DNA of 64,000 nucleotides, taken from positions 18,101,508-18,165,507 of the forward strand of contig CM049313.1 in the NCBI GenBank assembly GCA_026874595.1. Direction: 5' to 3'. The notes beneath the pieces are model-generated. The model was not told where the DNA came from. It saw only the letters and a list, made by a program, of their open reading frames with translations, and did no database searches. The translations under genes and the position numbers were made by a program. Of this stretch, positions 41,885-54,347 are shown one piece after another; positions within the stretch are counted from its first letter, which is position 1, and every line of letters begins with the position of its first letter. Source of the stretch: Sipunculus nudus. Its lineage: Eukaryota > Annelida > Sipuncula > Golfingiida > Sipunculidae.

Positions 41885-43504
41885 CACCCCCAATTATGAT
41901 TGCTTCCTGTGCTACTGATATATAATGAAAAATTACCTGTCTGCATGCAGATCAATTCTGTCATCACTCTCTTTGTAACATGCTGCTCTCAAGATGACAA
42001 GATTAGTCCAAATATATGCTTGGTATATATGTTCATATGCCATCCTTTGGATCTGCAAAATGCATGTAAATCACAACTGTACACATATATTTTGCCAACA
42101 TTATAAGCTTTCTATGTTAAGAAGAACCATAATTCTCTTGCAGAACAATTCAATAGAATATTCCTGGTATAATTACTTATAATCATAAGTAATGTTTAAT
42201 GTGACAAACTGAAAATTTACAGTGATTTGATACTTTCTATTTCGGTTAGCAGTATATAAAATGTTAATTTCATGCATGACAGAGACTACAGTAAAAATAA
42301 AAAAGATAAAAGTACAAATATATATTAAGATATTTTCTTTAAAATTTAAAAAGTATTTTTAAACTAAAAAAATATATGGTATATAATTAAAAGTTAAAAT
42401 TATAATTATAATTAAAAATTTATATATATATATATATATATATATAAATATACATAAATACAATTATATATGTTTATATATTTCCACCACAACTTGCACA
42501 AGTTGTTCATGGTAAGCACACACAAATATATTTATATAAGTAGAATTAGAGATTCATGATGAAAATGATATATCATTTGTATGTTATAAACATGATTTAG
42601 TCATTAAACAATTTATTGCATAAAAATTTATTTGTTCTAAAAAATTATGCAATCAGGTTAAACTATGCAAAAAAATAGAAAAATATGATTTCATACATAT
42701 GAAAAATTGATCCAGGAGCAATTTCAACAATCTGAAACAGCCAAACTTGGGCGGGTTTGGCTTTGTTTATAGTTATAGTTCAACATTTCTACAACTTACA
42801 AGGCACGTCCTCTTCTAAAAACTTTATCCAAAACTGGCAACAACTGGGATAAAATGGTCAACAGTACGTGCAAATTTAGAGTAGTTAATATTTATTCTAT
42901 TATTCGACACATTTTCAGATATTTGGTATCTGCAATAAACCTGATTGTTCTTTGCAAACCCTACATATGAAAAATATAATAATAAACAATCAAAAATCCA
43001 CGTATTATCGCCCAGTTGCTGCTTCTAACGTCCGCTAGATTTCATATTTCTAACGTTAGTTTAAAATAAATCAGATTAGATAACGTGATTTTCACAGGTT
43101 AACCGTCCTAGTAGTTTTAATCCTAGCATTTTATTGCTATATTACTCACTTTCACGGTAGCTACATGATTGCAGACGCTGACCAGACGATCCTGAGCCGA
43201 GGTGACAGCTTCCCTGACCACGGCTGTGAGTCAAAACCAAAATGCCGCTTCTTGCCAGATGTGAATCCACAAAATGACTAGTACACGCAAATACAGAAAA
43301 TGGGTTCTTATTCCCTTAATAAAAACTATTTTGCCTTCCTGTTGTTATGTTGCCAGAGAGAAGCCTGTATTTAACGTCCGTAATGAAAGGTACGGTCAGG
43401 CAACACGCATCGTTTTACTTTTACCGGGTGCTCGCGGTAACCAGCCTATGCGCATGCGCACTGACTTAAAGGTGGGGTATCTTTCGAAGCACTACACACC
43501 AGCT
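41880..43504 (-). repeat. Right arm of element 3
   Basis: Inverted copy of 33438-34985, for example CTATGCGCATGCGCACTGAC and CTGAGCCGAGGTGACAGCTT. The inner border is put near the (TA)n at 41831-41882, where GCACAGGAAGCAA-type sequence still matches the left arm. Confidence 0.75.
41937..42052 (-). other. Exon-like block 3' in the right arm of element 3
   Basis: Bounded by CATTTTGCAG and CAGACAG|GTAATT on the minus strand. It is open throughout in the frame starting IQRMAYEHIYQAYIWTNLVI, unlike the left copy, which has a stop early in that frame. Confidence 0.35.
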
Positions 43505-43528
43505 TTAAGTGGTTTTGCCCTGGTTACA

Positions 43529-44810
43529 ATGGCCAAAGCGGCTGGCAAGGCAGTCGGTGTGGTTGGCAGCATTCTCGCAGAGATGCAGCAGCACAGCCCC
43601 AGCATGGGGCAGCCAAACGAGCAACATGGCCAGGGGCCGATTTGCTCTGATTCAGACTCGCGTCAAGAGGAGTCTGCAGAAAACATTACAATAAGGCGTT
43701 CAGCCTCGAACACCGATGACTCCGCGTCTTCGAATTGAGCGAGGCCCTCAATCGGTTCGCTTAACAGCAACCCTGGTGAAAGTGATACTGATAGGGTGGA
43801 CAGACAACATGGCGTTGTTGACATACTTTCCGTGTCAGATCTTGCCGGACCGTCCAGATCACGTGACTCAAGTGCTGGGTCAGAACGCGCCGGGACGTCC
43901 AAGTCACATGACTCCAGGGCCAGATCAGCTCACAAGCCGCAAGAGATATCGTGACGAGACCTCGCGTGAGCGCATGAGTGCATGGCATGCGCATAATAAC
44001 AAAGATGGCGGACGTAAACAAAAACGGCGCAAGACAAACAAAAAACCAGCGCCAATGACGAGTTCAGGAAAGACTTGAACAGTATGCGGGAACAACTGGC
44101 GTCGTTGACAGATATGATGACTACTTTTGCACCCCTTCTGTACAAGCTAATACTACAAGCTAATACTAGAGGAGATGACAATCCATATGACGATACGTCA
44201 GAGGACGGGGATATGTCAGATCAAGAGGATGGGGAGCTGTCAGAAACAGAGCACGTGGCTCCGGTTGTAGAGGACCCTGACTGTTCCCCTCTCAAGAACA
44301 CGCCATCTAAACAAGAGGGTATGATCGAGCTGTCTTTTGAACCTCGCTGCTCAGGTCAGTATCTCGCTGAAGTATCAAGCTGAATCTCGCGGATCCCCCA
44401 TTGACGGCAATTTAGCAAAGCTTGTTGCCACAGTTCTTAGCTCTGGTATGCCTAAAACCTTGATGGCTGAAAACCCAAATGGTTCCCCACACCTGAAAAC
44501 TGTAATTATCTGACGCAGATCAGAGTGAATAAAAAGTTGTGGGGCAATCTCAGGTATTAAAGTGAGAATCTCAGATAAGATGATGCAGGGATGGCAAACT
44601 AACATTTTCCATGGAATGACAGCCTTTCTAGAAATTGCTGAAGCCTGTATCCAGAACATCAATTCGCAGGTAGATTTGCCATCACCTTCAGACATTATAG
44701 CTAAATTAACAACTGGTATCTCTATCATCGCAGGGGTGGCACATGATATGTCTATGCATAGAAGGGAAAGAATGCAGCCGGATTTGAATGACAATTATAG
44801 AGGAGTCTGA
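43529..44810 (+). pseudogene. DIRS-like retroelement ORF1 remnant
   Basis: Frames run MAKAAGKAVGVVGSILAEMQ with an Asp/Ser-rich region, then a basic patch (GGRKQKRRKTNKKP). An acidic stretch follows (EDGDMSDQEDGELSETE). The end fits the conserved C-terminal half of DIRS-group ORF1: SPIDGNLAKLVATVLSSGMP, then RVNKKLWGNL, then RRERMQPDLNDNYRG. At least three frameshifts or stops (near 43737, 44078 and 44510-44570) break it. No RT, RNase H or tyrosine recombinase follows within the window, so only this piece remains. It starts about 20 bases outside element 3, which may have inserted into it. Confidence 0.6.
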
Positions 44811-45480
44811 CATTATATTCAGCATGCATATAAAGGGACACAGGATTAATTAACAAAATGAAACCGACTCATTCCCTTCATCCAAACATACGCGCCCAGA
44901 TAAGTTTAACAACAATAATGAAAGGGTCCTTTCCACTGAACCGTTTAATATACATTCAATTAAAAAAAACTAAGTAACAAAAGAAATGAACCTACGTCAT
45001 AAATATGATATTCATGTGTGAGTTTATTCTTAAAAAATGAAGGATAAAATAATATTTTAAATAAAAAAACGGAAAATGTACGCTTTCCGTCACCCTCCGG
45101 GCCCAGCAATATAGAATAATGCAAATAAATGTTATTGTTTAATTGATTTCTTACTTGGATGTGCGTTAATAACTCTTATTATCCGGCCATCACACTGGAA
45201 TTTCTGAATTTCAAGCATTCTTGTGGGACCCAAGAACTCCTGCTACTTGAGACACATTGTTCTTGTTCCTTGGAAACTCCATGTCTCGAGCCCCTAAGCC
45301 TCTTCAATCACTTCGTATTAAAATTCTATAAAGGTGACACCCATGGAAAAACGTTTCGTTTTAACAAGCATTTAATTGGGACTTATAGGAGGGCCCCTTT
45401 GAGCACTCCTGATAAAAGTGATTCATCCAAGATAACACAAAAGCCAAAAAGGATTCCCTCATTTTGAGTATCATCTGGTG

Positions 45481-45483
<3 letters not shown>

Positions 45484-45536
<53 letters not shown>
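45484..45536. repeat. (TA)n microsatellite
   Basis: About 26 TA units, then ACATACACACACACATATG. Confidence 0.9.
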
Positions 45537-45539
<3 letters not shown>

Positions 45540-45554
45540 CACACACACATATGA

Positions 45555-45561
<7 letters not shown>

Positions 45562-45617
<56 letters not shown>
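45562..45617. repeat. (TA)n microsatellite
   Basis: About 27 TA units, separated from the previous tract by a short CA/TG-rich stretch. Confidence 0.9.
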
Positions 45618-45618
<1 letters not shown>

Positions 45619-47247
45619 GGGCTCGGGACCCTTTAGATCACTCCCCATACAAAAACCTTTTTTTTAAGCATCGCAAAAGACAACTAGACTGCCGCATCAT
45701 GTGCGCTATTGGACACACCTGAGCTTAAATAAAACTAATGAACGACCTCTAAATTTTTTTAACGTTTCATTGGGCCCTGTTGTAATTTCTCGACAAGTCC
45801 GGGTTCCTTAAGGTCCCTCGGGTCAATCTCGATTAAAAACCCCATATATATCTTTGTCAAATGAAAACGAGACTTCCTAATTTTCGAGCATAACTTGTTC
45901 CCTACGACAAATCATGGCCGACCCCCCCCCCCCCCCCGGCCACCGTCATAGGGCCTGATTATAGTTTACAGGTACAAGACTGTTTAAAGTACAAAAAGCA
46001 AGGTTACCGCCTTAGAAAGAACTTCATGCCGCACGAATGCAGTAAGACAAGTAGCTGACAGCCACAACTTAAAGTACAGAAGCGCTCTAACGAATACCTC
46101 ACTCGCAAAGGCTGCCCGGAAACCAAGACGGATGGTGGTGCACCGCACCTGATCCCAAAAATGTTAAGCTGTATTCAGGGATATAAAAACAATGTTTTAT
46201 GTTTACGTATAAATATGTTATCAATGTTTTCTTCTTTTTGTGTGACTATGAGGATAATTTTCCAAATATAGCTGTCTCACCATATGGCATGCGATTTTAT
46301 AACGTACATGGATGTTTTAAAAAAAATAAATAGTCCAAACAAATTGGTTTACATTATGCGTTTTTCGAAGAGGCATTTCATTTTATAATTGCAGCTGTAA
46401 GTTTGTCCATTTTCTGATGGTTTGTTTATTTATCAACTGACTGGATATTTTTAGCTGGGCAGATATATTCAATAGTACGTCACTGGGCGGATGATTGCTG
46501 CACTGAAGTAAACCAGTCCTATTCCCATAAATACGATATGCGACAAGTGACATCCAGGTTTATGGCGTACGCAAAATGGTAGCCCCCGTAAGCGTGTTCG
46601 AGAAACTGAAGTTCGATAAACTTATACGTGTTCTATATAGGACAGCGGGGATGCGACACGAAAGTACTCCCAAGACCGGGTCGGTGAATTACAAAGGCTA
46701 TTTTTAGAGTTGTTTTTTGGTGGAGGAAACCACCTCCATTTTTGTATTGCCGACATATCTAGTTTTAAGCTAAAGGTTTATATCTGCATAGTTCCATCTC
46801 GGTTTGGGACTAAGTGACAATATCCTGGTGTCACTCAGGTAAGGTGTCTACAGAACCTGCAGGTTATTTTGGTATAACCAACCAGGGAGCCGCGCTGGTA
46901 ACGAACGAGTTTCCATGAACCGTGTTTGCATACCCCCCAAGTGGAACCCGGTCCCATGCTCAGAGAGCAAGCTTGTCATATAATGCCTAAAGGAGCCTGT
47001 TCCGATATTTGTTGTTCGTTTACCAAATATAATCCCTTGAACTTTTCATGAAAAAACAGGCCAGAAAAAAGCCGATTCTACGTTACACAGGTTTATTCTA
47101 TCCATGTGTTTATAGCCAGTGGTCTGGGGGCGCAGAATTATCCAGTCACATTCAACAGGACATCTATCGATAAGTCAGAGTTTTTTAAATGGCGCTTGAG
47201 CAACGGGTTCCGCATACATGCAACATACTATCTCCAGTTAATTGCTT

Positions 47248-47420
47248 TTTAGCTCAGCTAACAGAGTCATTTGAGGTATAGCAATCATCCATTGTCTGTC
47301 GTCATTCCAGCCGTCCGTTAACCGGGAACAAATCGTAACCTCTGACCCTAGGAACTTCTACGTGAAATCAAGGAAGGTCAAATACATCTATTTTGAGTCC
47401 CCCAAACTAAAGTATATGTT
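47248..47420 (+). repeat. Dispersed repeat, TTTTAGCTCAGCTAAC family (copy outside the BEN gene)
   Basis: TTTTTAGCTCAGCTAACAGA, CAATCATCCATTGTCTGTCG, then GCCGTCCGTTAACCGGGAAC and AAATCGTAACC, matching the head and start of the satellite at 12334-12450. Confidence 0.6.
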
Positions 47421-47749
47421 TTGTTTAGGCAAAACATTGGTTGTCTAGGCGTCTTTTCATGAATGATCCGGGTCCAATCAAGTGAATATGATACAAAACG
47501 GTTAACAGTATGTTAGAACCCCCCCCCCCGACACCAGGAACTGAGCGATAGTTAAAAATCAGCTACAGTGTACGACCCTTGATATAAGGTCAAGGTCAGA
47601 AATAAATATATATACTGACAGCTTGGTTACCCCAGATATCAATGTCACATTACTGTAATGTATGACTCTAAGATATATGTATGTGTGTATTTATATGTAC
47701 ATGTAAACATATATTTATGTAAACATGTACAGTATATAATGTATACCCT

Positions 47750-47940
47750 GTAATAGGTAAGATTATTATTTTGTTTTCTATATTGTATTCTATTTCAGTT
47801 GAATAGTTGTGCTTATATGTCAATTGTTGTACACATTGTATGCCATGTATATCTTATATGTTGGAAAGTACGTTCATTAGCACTTTGTGCTATTTGTATA
47901 ATCCAACTAAAATAAATATTTTTAAACTAAACTAAACTAA
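47750..47940 (+). repeat. Possible LINE 3' tail
   Basis: ATGCCATGTATATC, TTAGCACTTTGTGCTATTTG, then AATAAATATTTTTAAACTAA ending in repeated AAACT units. A short 3' oligomer repeat after an AATAAA is common for non-LTR retrotransposons. No RT frame is attached. Confidence 0.35.
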
Positions 47941-49169
47941 ATATCAGATGTAAATGTGCAAACCCAGGAATATTAATATTGTGTCCAAAGCTCAGTTTTT
48001 GAAAATCATCCACATTTGCTAACTCGTGCTAACACGAAATGAAAAAAAAGACAAAAAAGAGAGAAAAACATGAAAGTCTACCCACAAAAATTCGTTTATT
48101 CGCATGTTGTTATAGAAATATACTCATCACACGTCCAAGCCTTCATTTCTATGGGGACTTAAATATCGCTAGACCCTCAGAGATAGGTTCTATTGTCTTA
48201 AGGCACCATCCCTGGCAAATCCCCAAATTTAAAATTAATCCAAAATCTGTTTCAAATGCATATTAGACCCCATAAAACATATATCAATTTAAACCTGATA
48301 CAGAGCTTTTTTCGAATGATATATGTATTTAATGTATTTATGAAATTCATATTAATTTAATTCCTGTGTGATATTAATATCTAACTTAAAATTTGAAAAT
48401 TGAATCAAAATTTTAAAATTTAATTTTTATTCAATAAAATAACAACTACAAAAATGAGATATTGTCAAATAGTTTGACATTAGCCCACTGAAAAGTGGTC
48501 TGCTGTAACTGGTTGGTTAAAAAAGTGTACCAATTAATTTTTTTTTTATTTTAAAATTTCATATGAAAAATAATGTGTTTAATAAATAAATATACCATCA
48601 AAAAGAATACTCTACCGGGTTAAACGTTATATAAACTTCATGGATCTAATATTAATCATAGATGAATATTTGGCTGATTTTTATTCAAGGGTATAGTGCA
48701 AGGGATGCTACCTTAACTCTTGGTAATGGCTTTATTTCTTGTCCTGAGTATAAGGCCTAGATCCAGAGGTGCTGAGAGTGACCTAACGTTCGAAATCATA
48801 AAGCTTCCTTCTTCGTAATTCAGTGTCATCAAGAGATCAAGGTGACATTCTAAACACTAGAAATTTGCACTCAGAGAGCGCAGACATCCGCCAACTCAGC
48901 TCATTGCCCCTATATGGCTTTGTAAAAATTGCAACATTTCTCCTACAACAAATCCCTTGATCTAGATCATGGTCAGGATCACACCCAAAATTTAATTAAT
49001 TGTTCCTTGCGCATCATTGTTGGGCTATCCTGAAAATATCATCAAGCCTGTTAAAAACGTTTTGATTAATGTTACTAACAGACAAAAGGCAAACAAACAA
49101 ACAAAGGTCGGCAAAAACATATTCTCCGCTAAAAAATAAAAGGGATTGACTTGATGTAACATTTTGTGT

Positions 49170-49174
49170 TATAT

Positions 49175-49252
<78 letters not shown>
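49170..49252. repeat. Long (TA)n microsatellite
   Basis: Two TA blocks with a phase shift at 49220. Confidence 0.9.
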
Positions 49253-49253
<1 letters not shown>

Positions 49254-50299
49254 TGAAACACATATATATAATGAAACACCTATATATATACTTATATATG
49301 TATATATTGAAACGAAGCGACTGAGAAATGAGTACAGAAACAGTACCAGACCGAGACCCGTAGGATGTAATACTTCCCAATACGCATATCAAATATACAC
49401 ATTTCAAGCAAAACAGAACTGTTTAAAAGGACAACACAATAGATACTATGTGCAATAACATGGGGAACAATCCTGTATATTGTATCTCAATTGAATCTTA
49501 TGTATATATTTCAACTTACCTACACTTTTAAAACAATTTATGTTCATTTCCTGTACTTCTCTACGTCAGTGCATAACTGTCTGAGCGTCTAGTAATTGTT
49601 GTATATCTACACCATCAAACATTTTATCAAACTATAGAACTAATTCAGAAAGGACAACGCTGACTTTCGCGAATATTATTCAGAGTACAATTTGGAGATT
49701 TGATGTAAAAAATACAAAATGGCGAGCTCTGTATTCAGTTCTTCAGCAGATCCAGTTCTCAAATAAATTACTTTGATTTTTCAGTGTCATTGTTATTAAT
49801 GTAGGTTTGAAGAGATATGCTGTTGACAAGCAAACCTGCAAAAGACGGGCAAAAAGAGGTGACTTTTGTTGAATCTGCATTCAGACCAGGCCTCATATTG
49901 AATCCATCCACATTTAGCAATCTCGCCGTAGCCCAAAGCCGACATACCAATTTATTCCGCAAAACTTAAATAAATGGACGTAGGCAGACAGACAGAGCAG
50001 ACGGCCAAAGGTCGAACGTTTGCCCCAGGGCGTTCAGTAGCCCCATTTCTGTCCTCTGATATTAGAGAGTCTACGTCCAGCGTCAGAGTAATCTTTCATC
50101 GAGACCCGCACTGTAAGACTCGTTGAGGATGCACATATTTTCGTCATTGCCTACAGGCACGCTTATACTGGACTTATGTCCACAATAATCGTTGGCTTTT
50201 TAGTATACTTTCTAACAACAGCTACCATGTGTCAGAAAAATTGTAATTCAGCATTTTGGCAAAATCCCTTGCGTGATTGTTGAATACAAGCATGACTGT

Positions 50300-50475
50300 C
50301 ACAAAACAGAAAATGACTCAGTAACATAGATTTGGGTTTCACTTTGGTTTGTGAGATCGTATGTATTATTTTGTGTTAATTCATTATTCTGAGACTAATG
50401 TTAAGATTATCGGCTGTTTACCACGACATTTATGCAACAGGACGGCTGGCCGTTGCAATGCATTCCCTAGTATTG
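50300..50475 (+). repeat. Dispersed repeat, related to 31930-32095
   Basis: See the matching motifs at the partner copy. The copies lie 18 kb apart in the same orientation. Confidence 0.5.
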
Positions 50476-51374
50476 TTTCTGTCACGACGCAGGTAGGCGT
50501 TACAGTCCAATATAAAAGTAAATCACGGCTAGTATTACTCTATAGCTGTAGCCCATGTCAATGACAGACTCTCGATGCATGCAGATAGTCAAGCTCTCTG
50601 ATTATTATAAAGGGAAATTATTAGCTAATTTTCGGTGGAGACAAGGATTTTTTTCTCAGAGCCTTGACCTTCCACAAATTTTCATAAAAATAAAAAAAAT
50701 AAAGCTTCAAGGGATGGATTAAAGCTATTGTGTGAAAAATTCTCAGGGAAACACACAAAAAAATAAGACCTGTGTATGTGGGGGAGAACGGACAAACACA
50801 AACAGAATAGTTTAACTACATTTTTTATACACAACTTTCCAAATCCCACAGTCAAGCATGCAACAAACATAGGTGTTCACATAACCTGTGCCTCCTTTGG
50901 CGATGGAGGTAATGAAACGCACTTATCGATCAAACATTGCAACTAGATATATAATCGGCAGGCAATCACTGGAAGTCCCCCCCCCCCAACTCAGCGATAA
51001 TAGGGGATTGCCTTTTGAGTGTACGACCTTGGGAATAAGGTTAATCTTCAAAATGAATATCAGTTGCTATTCTGTGCCCTCGGGCTATATTCTGCTTAAA
51101 CTTCAGCTACTGAAATTCATCCATTTTGGAGATCCTGCGAATTAGAAAATGGCGGAATAATAATGAAGGGAATAATATTTGATAGTTTGCACTCGGAAGG
51201 AGGGATTTAAATATAGGTCCATCCACCAAACACTTCAAAACAAATATGGATATAGAAATAAACTCATCAACCTCTGTAAAACTCCCCGTCCTACTTGGGG
51301 ATGCTTGACTAACTTCACTGAAATGAAGAAGCTAGTTTATATAAAGAACTGGAGTGTCGTACCTATACAGCAGT

Positions 51375-51560
51375 ACCTGCTGTGAGGGGACCCCGCCATG
51401 AGCGGTCACCTGCTCTGTACGGACACAATTGTTCCCCCGTATTCCCTATTGAAAGGGACCTATCTTGAGCGGACAAACGCTAAACACGGACAGGGACAAA
51501 CTGGACAGTCATGTTTGGTCCAAATCCTGTCATTGGCGGACACTTGAGCCCGATATATAA
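51375..51560 (+). mobile_element. pogo/Tigger-like terminal fragment
   Basis: CAGTACCTGCTGTGAGGGGA, then GAGCGGTCACC, CTTGAGCGGACAAACGC and AACACGGACAGGG. Repeated GCGGACA-type words after a CAGTA start are typical of pogo-group transposon ends in many animals. No transposase follows. Confidence 0.4.
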
Positions 51561-53170
51561 GAGTTTGGTCACGCAAGTGTGCCGGCTGAACAGCTCTGAG
51601 CTTCCTGCAAGCCGTGATAGGAAAGCCACGTATTTATATCCATTCGTTTACCTTATGTAAATTGCAGGAATTACGTTAATTGCAGGATTCCACTAATGAG
51701 CATCAAAATTTGTTGGTCAGAGTATTTTCGTCGTATAAACATCGCTGACGAGATATTTGTGTTACCAATTCGATGCTGAATTCCAGAAGTGCAAATTTAA
51801 CGATGGTCTTTAAAAAAATTTTGACGATAGCATTTGATATATATTTCTCTTACTGTTTGCTGCAAAAGACTGCATACATAAATTCCGATTACAAAAAAAG
51901 TTAACCTCTGCTAGCGAATGCTCCCTAATATAAAACCGTTTCCACCATAATGAAACTGCGGCCGATTCGAGGCCCAGTCATGACAATGTGAGCCATCCGG
52001 TCATAATCTCATTGTTGAGCCAAATTTTTCATGCTGAAAGTTTATGTTACTTCCAATATTATATTTGAAGCCAATGTATTTGAAACGATTTGGGCGGACG
52101 AAATCGATGTACACAGTTATAATATGATTTGAAGTAGCACCGCCATCCGACAGCTGCCGAATGTTTCCGAAAACCCCAGCGTTCCCGCCCTATTAAATGT
52201 CCCCCTGAAGCTGGGCCAAGTCAGGGCAATGTAAATCTGACACAATCTTTACCGATTAAATTCTTATCATGAAATGATTTTCGTCCAAATATTGAGTTTG
52301 AAGTCTATTGATTTTAATTCATTTCAGCTGACGAAATCACCGTATTTATCCGGCATTCTGAAACAAATCTTTTTTTACATGTATTGACTTTCGAATTAAT
52401 TTAATATTTACATTCAGAATTGAAGTTTGTGCAATTTTTTAATATAATACCCTATCCTTTTTTTCAAAGTCATCTTACCATATAGGTCAAGCAAAACAGG
52501 AGGTTTTGCTGGTTTATTTAATGTGGAATTATATTTAGATCAGATGTCAATATCATGATTTATTTGTTTTCTTTGTTGCATTTTTTTTTAATTATTAGTA
52601 ATGATTCTTAAGAGATTATATGCTTGACACATCGTTAAATAGATATCAAATTTAACACTCTTTCAAAGGCTTTTTTTGGTTAGATGTGCAAGGGCTCTGC
52701 TTTCGTGTATTAAATGTCCATGTATTTTATGTGATATGATTCTTTTATTAATAGTGTTGAATGTATCCCCGAACAGTAACCATCCCCACCTGCATCTGTC
52801 CCTAACCCTCAAGAAGAGACGCCTAGAGAAAATACAGATGTCCCCTCGTGACAGGAACTGCTGTAATGGCCGTCAATCCGTAATTAACATTTTCACAAAC
52901 ATTTAAGCAAAATATAAAAACTGATTGACAGGATATTGATATTACATATGTATTGACATAGGTTTCGATATTTTGACATACAGCGCAAGACATCGGCGTT
53001 AAGGTAAAACGTGTACAAATGATGTTTCTAATTAAACTCAAACATAACTACATTGTGTAATTATTGTGAGATGTAATTTATACATTTATTCATGAGCGTA
53101 AATTATCTTTTCATATATGCGTCAAATCGCTGCATTTATGTATCAGTCACAACATCACAGATTCGCATGA
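51561..53170. other. Intergenic, no gene seen
   Basis: AT-rich, no convincing frame. A 76-codon frame at 52676-52906 includes a slightly less AT-rich stretch with no assigned function. Confidence 0.4.
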
Positions 53171-53383
53171 CCGACTTTCCAAACAATTGAGTCACGAAGG
53201 TATTGTGGCACCACACCTACCTTCGACTACACGTGGGACACCAGAGGGGAACAGACTTACCAAGCTGGAAACCTTGTGCTTGTAAAAATTTCATCCGGGT
53301 TTATATCGTATATTGACAGTCTCAGCACGTTGCCAGTAAGACGCTTTGCCAACAAAAGTGAATATGTGTACGAAAATATAAAG
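53171..53383 (+). CDS. Exon of an unrecognised gene (5' border uncertain)
   Basis: The frame is open from 53171. It includes FDYTWDTRGEQTYQAGNLVL, FISYIDSLSTLPVRRFANKS and EYVYENIK. The donor AAG|GTGAGT at 53384 is strong and leaves phase 0. The acceptor must lie between 53171 and about 53222; AG at 53198-53199 is one option. Joined to the acceptor at 55775, the frame runs PTLVTKGK and stops. Either this is the last exon of a separate gene, or an intermediate exon was missed. No domain was recognised. Confidence 0.5.
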
Positions 53384-53393
53384 GTGAGTGCTA

Positions 53394-53420
53394 TATTATA
53401 TATATATATATATACATGTA
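53394..53420. repeat. (TA)n microsatellite
   Basis: Short TA tract just inside the intron, followed by a GT run at 53437-53450. Confidence 0.8.
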
Positions 53421-53517
53421 TATGTATAATATATATGTGTGTGTGTGTGCGTGATCGTGTGTATAGACATTTTTTTGTATATGCGTGTACATATGAATTT
53501 ATAAATGTGTGTATGTA

Positions 53518-53518
53518 A

Positions 53519-53578
<60 letters not shown>
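53518..53578. repeat. (TA)n microsatellite
   Basis: About 29 TA units, interrupted once by GT. Confidence 0.9.
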
Positions 53579-54260
53579 TAGTACCTCATTTTGGCTGAAT
53601 ACAATTAAGTTTCTTAGCCTAACCGTCTCTTCGCACGAACTTTTCCAATTCCGATTCCCCTGTTTTAAAGGTTATAATGGCTCTGTGTGTGAGAACCACA
53701 GTACATGTATATGTCTGTTTACCATTACAAAACTGTGTGACAACTAGACTCAACACAACAGAGATACCCATTGTGATTTCTCAATGTAGAATTTCTGAAC
53801 CGCACATTAAAAGAAACTGTTTTACTAAAATGTTTAAAAGCTTTCATGTATTTTACGGATTTGTACGCGTTTGACTTTTTTATATTGTCTACATCCACAA
53901 ACGTTCGCTAACATGGGAATAAACTTGATGATGCGATCATATTTTTATTGCGCAGCAAACAAAGTAATCCCCAAGAAAACACGATTTGGAGCAGAGCCTA
54001 AAATGCGGCTATCAGGGGGCCGTCGGTGACCAAATTTTCCAGCTTCCCGTAGACCTACAGGCAAATTCCGGTACTTCCAGAAGTCATGTTCGGGATACAT
54101 TCCGGTGTGTGTCATGTTTATGGGGTTTGGATGGAAATATCTAAGGATAAGAGATGACACCTCAAACGATTAATGTATACCCTGTAAAATTAGGGCGGGT
54201 AGGTTGTTTTCGTCACGGTTAGTATAAAAGCAGCATTTCTTTAATTCCAGTGTGTAATAT

Positions 54261-54264
54261 ATGA

Positions 54265-54302
<38 letters not shown>
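54261..54302. repeat. (TA)n microsatellite
   Basis: About 21 TA units. Confidence 0.9.
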
Positions 54303-54305
<3 letters not shown>

Positions 54306-54347
54306 TGTATGAATAGCCATGATGGATCATTGTATATAGATGAAAAT

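Larger units (their letters stand above)
33438..43504. mobile_element. Long-inverted-repeat element 3 (10.1 kb) with TTAA target duplication
   Basis: The left end AGCTGGTGTGTATTGCTTCG and the reverse complement of the right end (AGCTGGTGTGTAGTGCTTCG) begin arms of about 1.55-1.62 kb (33438 to about 34985, and about 41880 to 43504). TTAA sits directly outside each end (33434-33437; 43505-43508), the insertion target of piggyBac-type transposons. The arms share long near-identical blocks, for example GTCAGGGAAGCTGTCACCTC and AGGATCGTCTGGTCAGCG. They also share exon-like segments with splice signals. The 6.9 kb core is AT-rich with no recognised transposase. It could be a non-autonomous relative of an unknown autonomous element, or an inverted segmental duplication. 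The TTAA borders favour a transposon. Confidence 0.7.
44811..47247. other. Intergenic, no gene seen
   Basis: AT-rich, with two long (TA)n tracts, a C run (45923-45938), and unassigned higher-GC sequence at 46430-47000. No frame is convincing. Confidence 0.45.
47941..51370. other. Intergenic, no gene seen
   Basis: AT-rich. Contains a (CAAA)n tail after a decayed repeat (48750-49107), the compound (TA)n at 49170-49252, and a dispersed repeat copy at 50300-50475. No frame has domain or splice support. Confidence 0.45.

Noticed and set aside
33434-43508. Polinton/Maverick element
   Set aside because: The length and inverted ends fit loosely, but no DNA polymerase B, integrase, ATPase or capsid frame is present and the flanks are TTAA rather than a 6 bp duplication.
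45361-45667. Tyr/Ile-rich frames over (TA)n
   Set aside because: Simple-repeat translation; the same occurs at 28833, 32716, 49129 and 53505.
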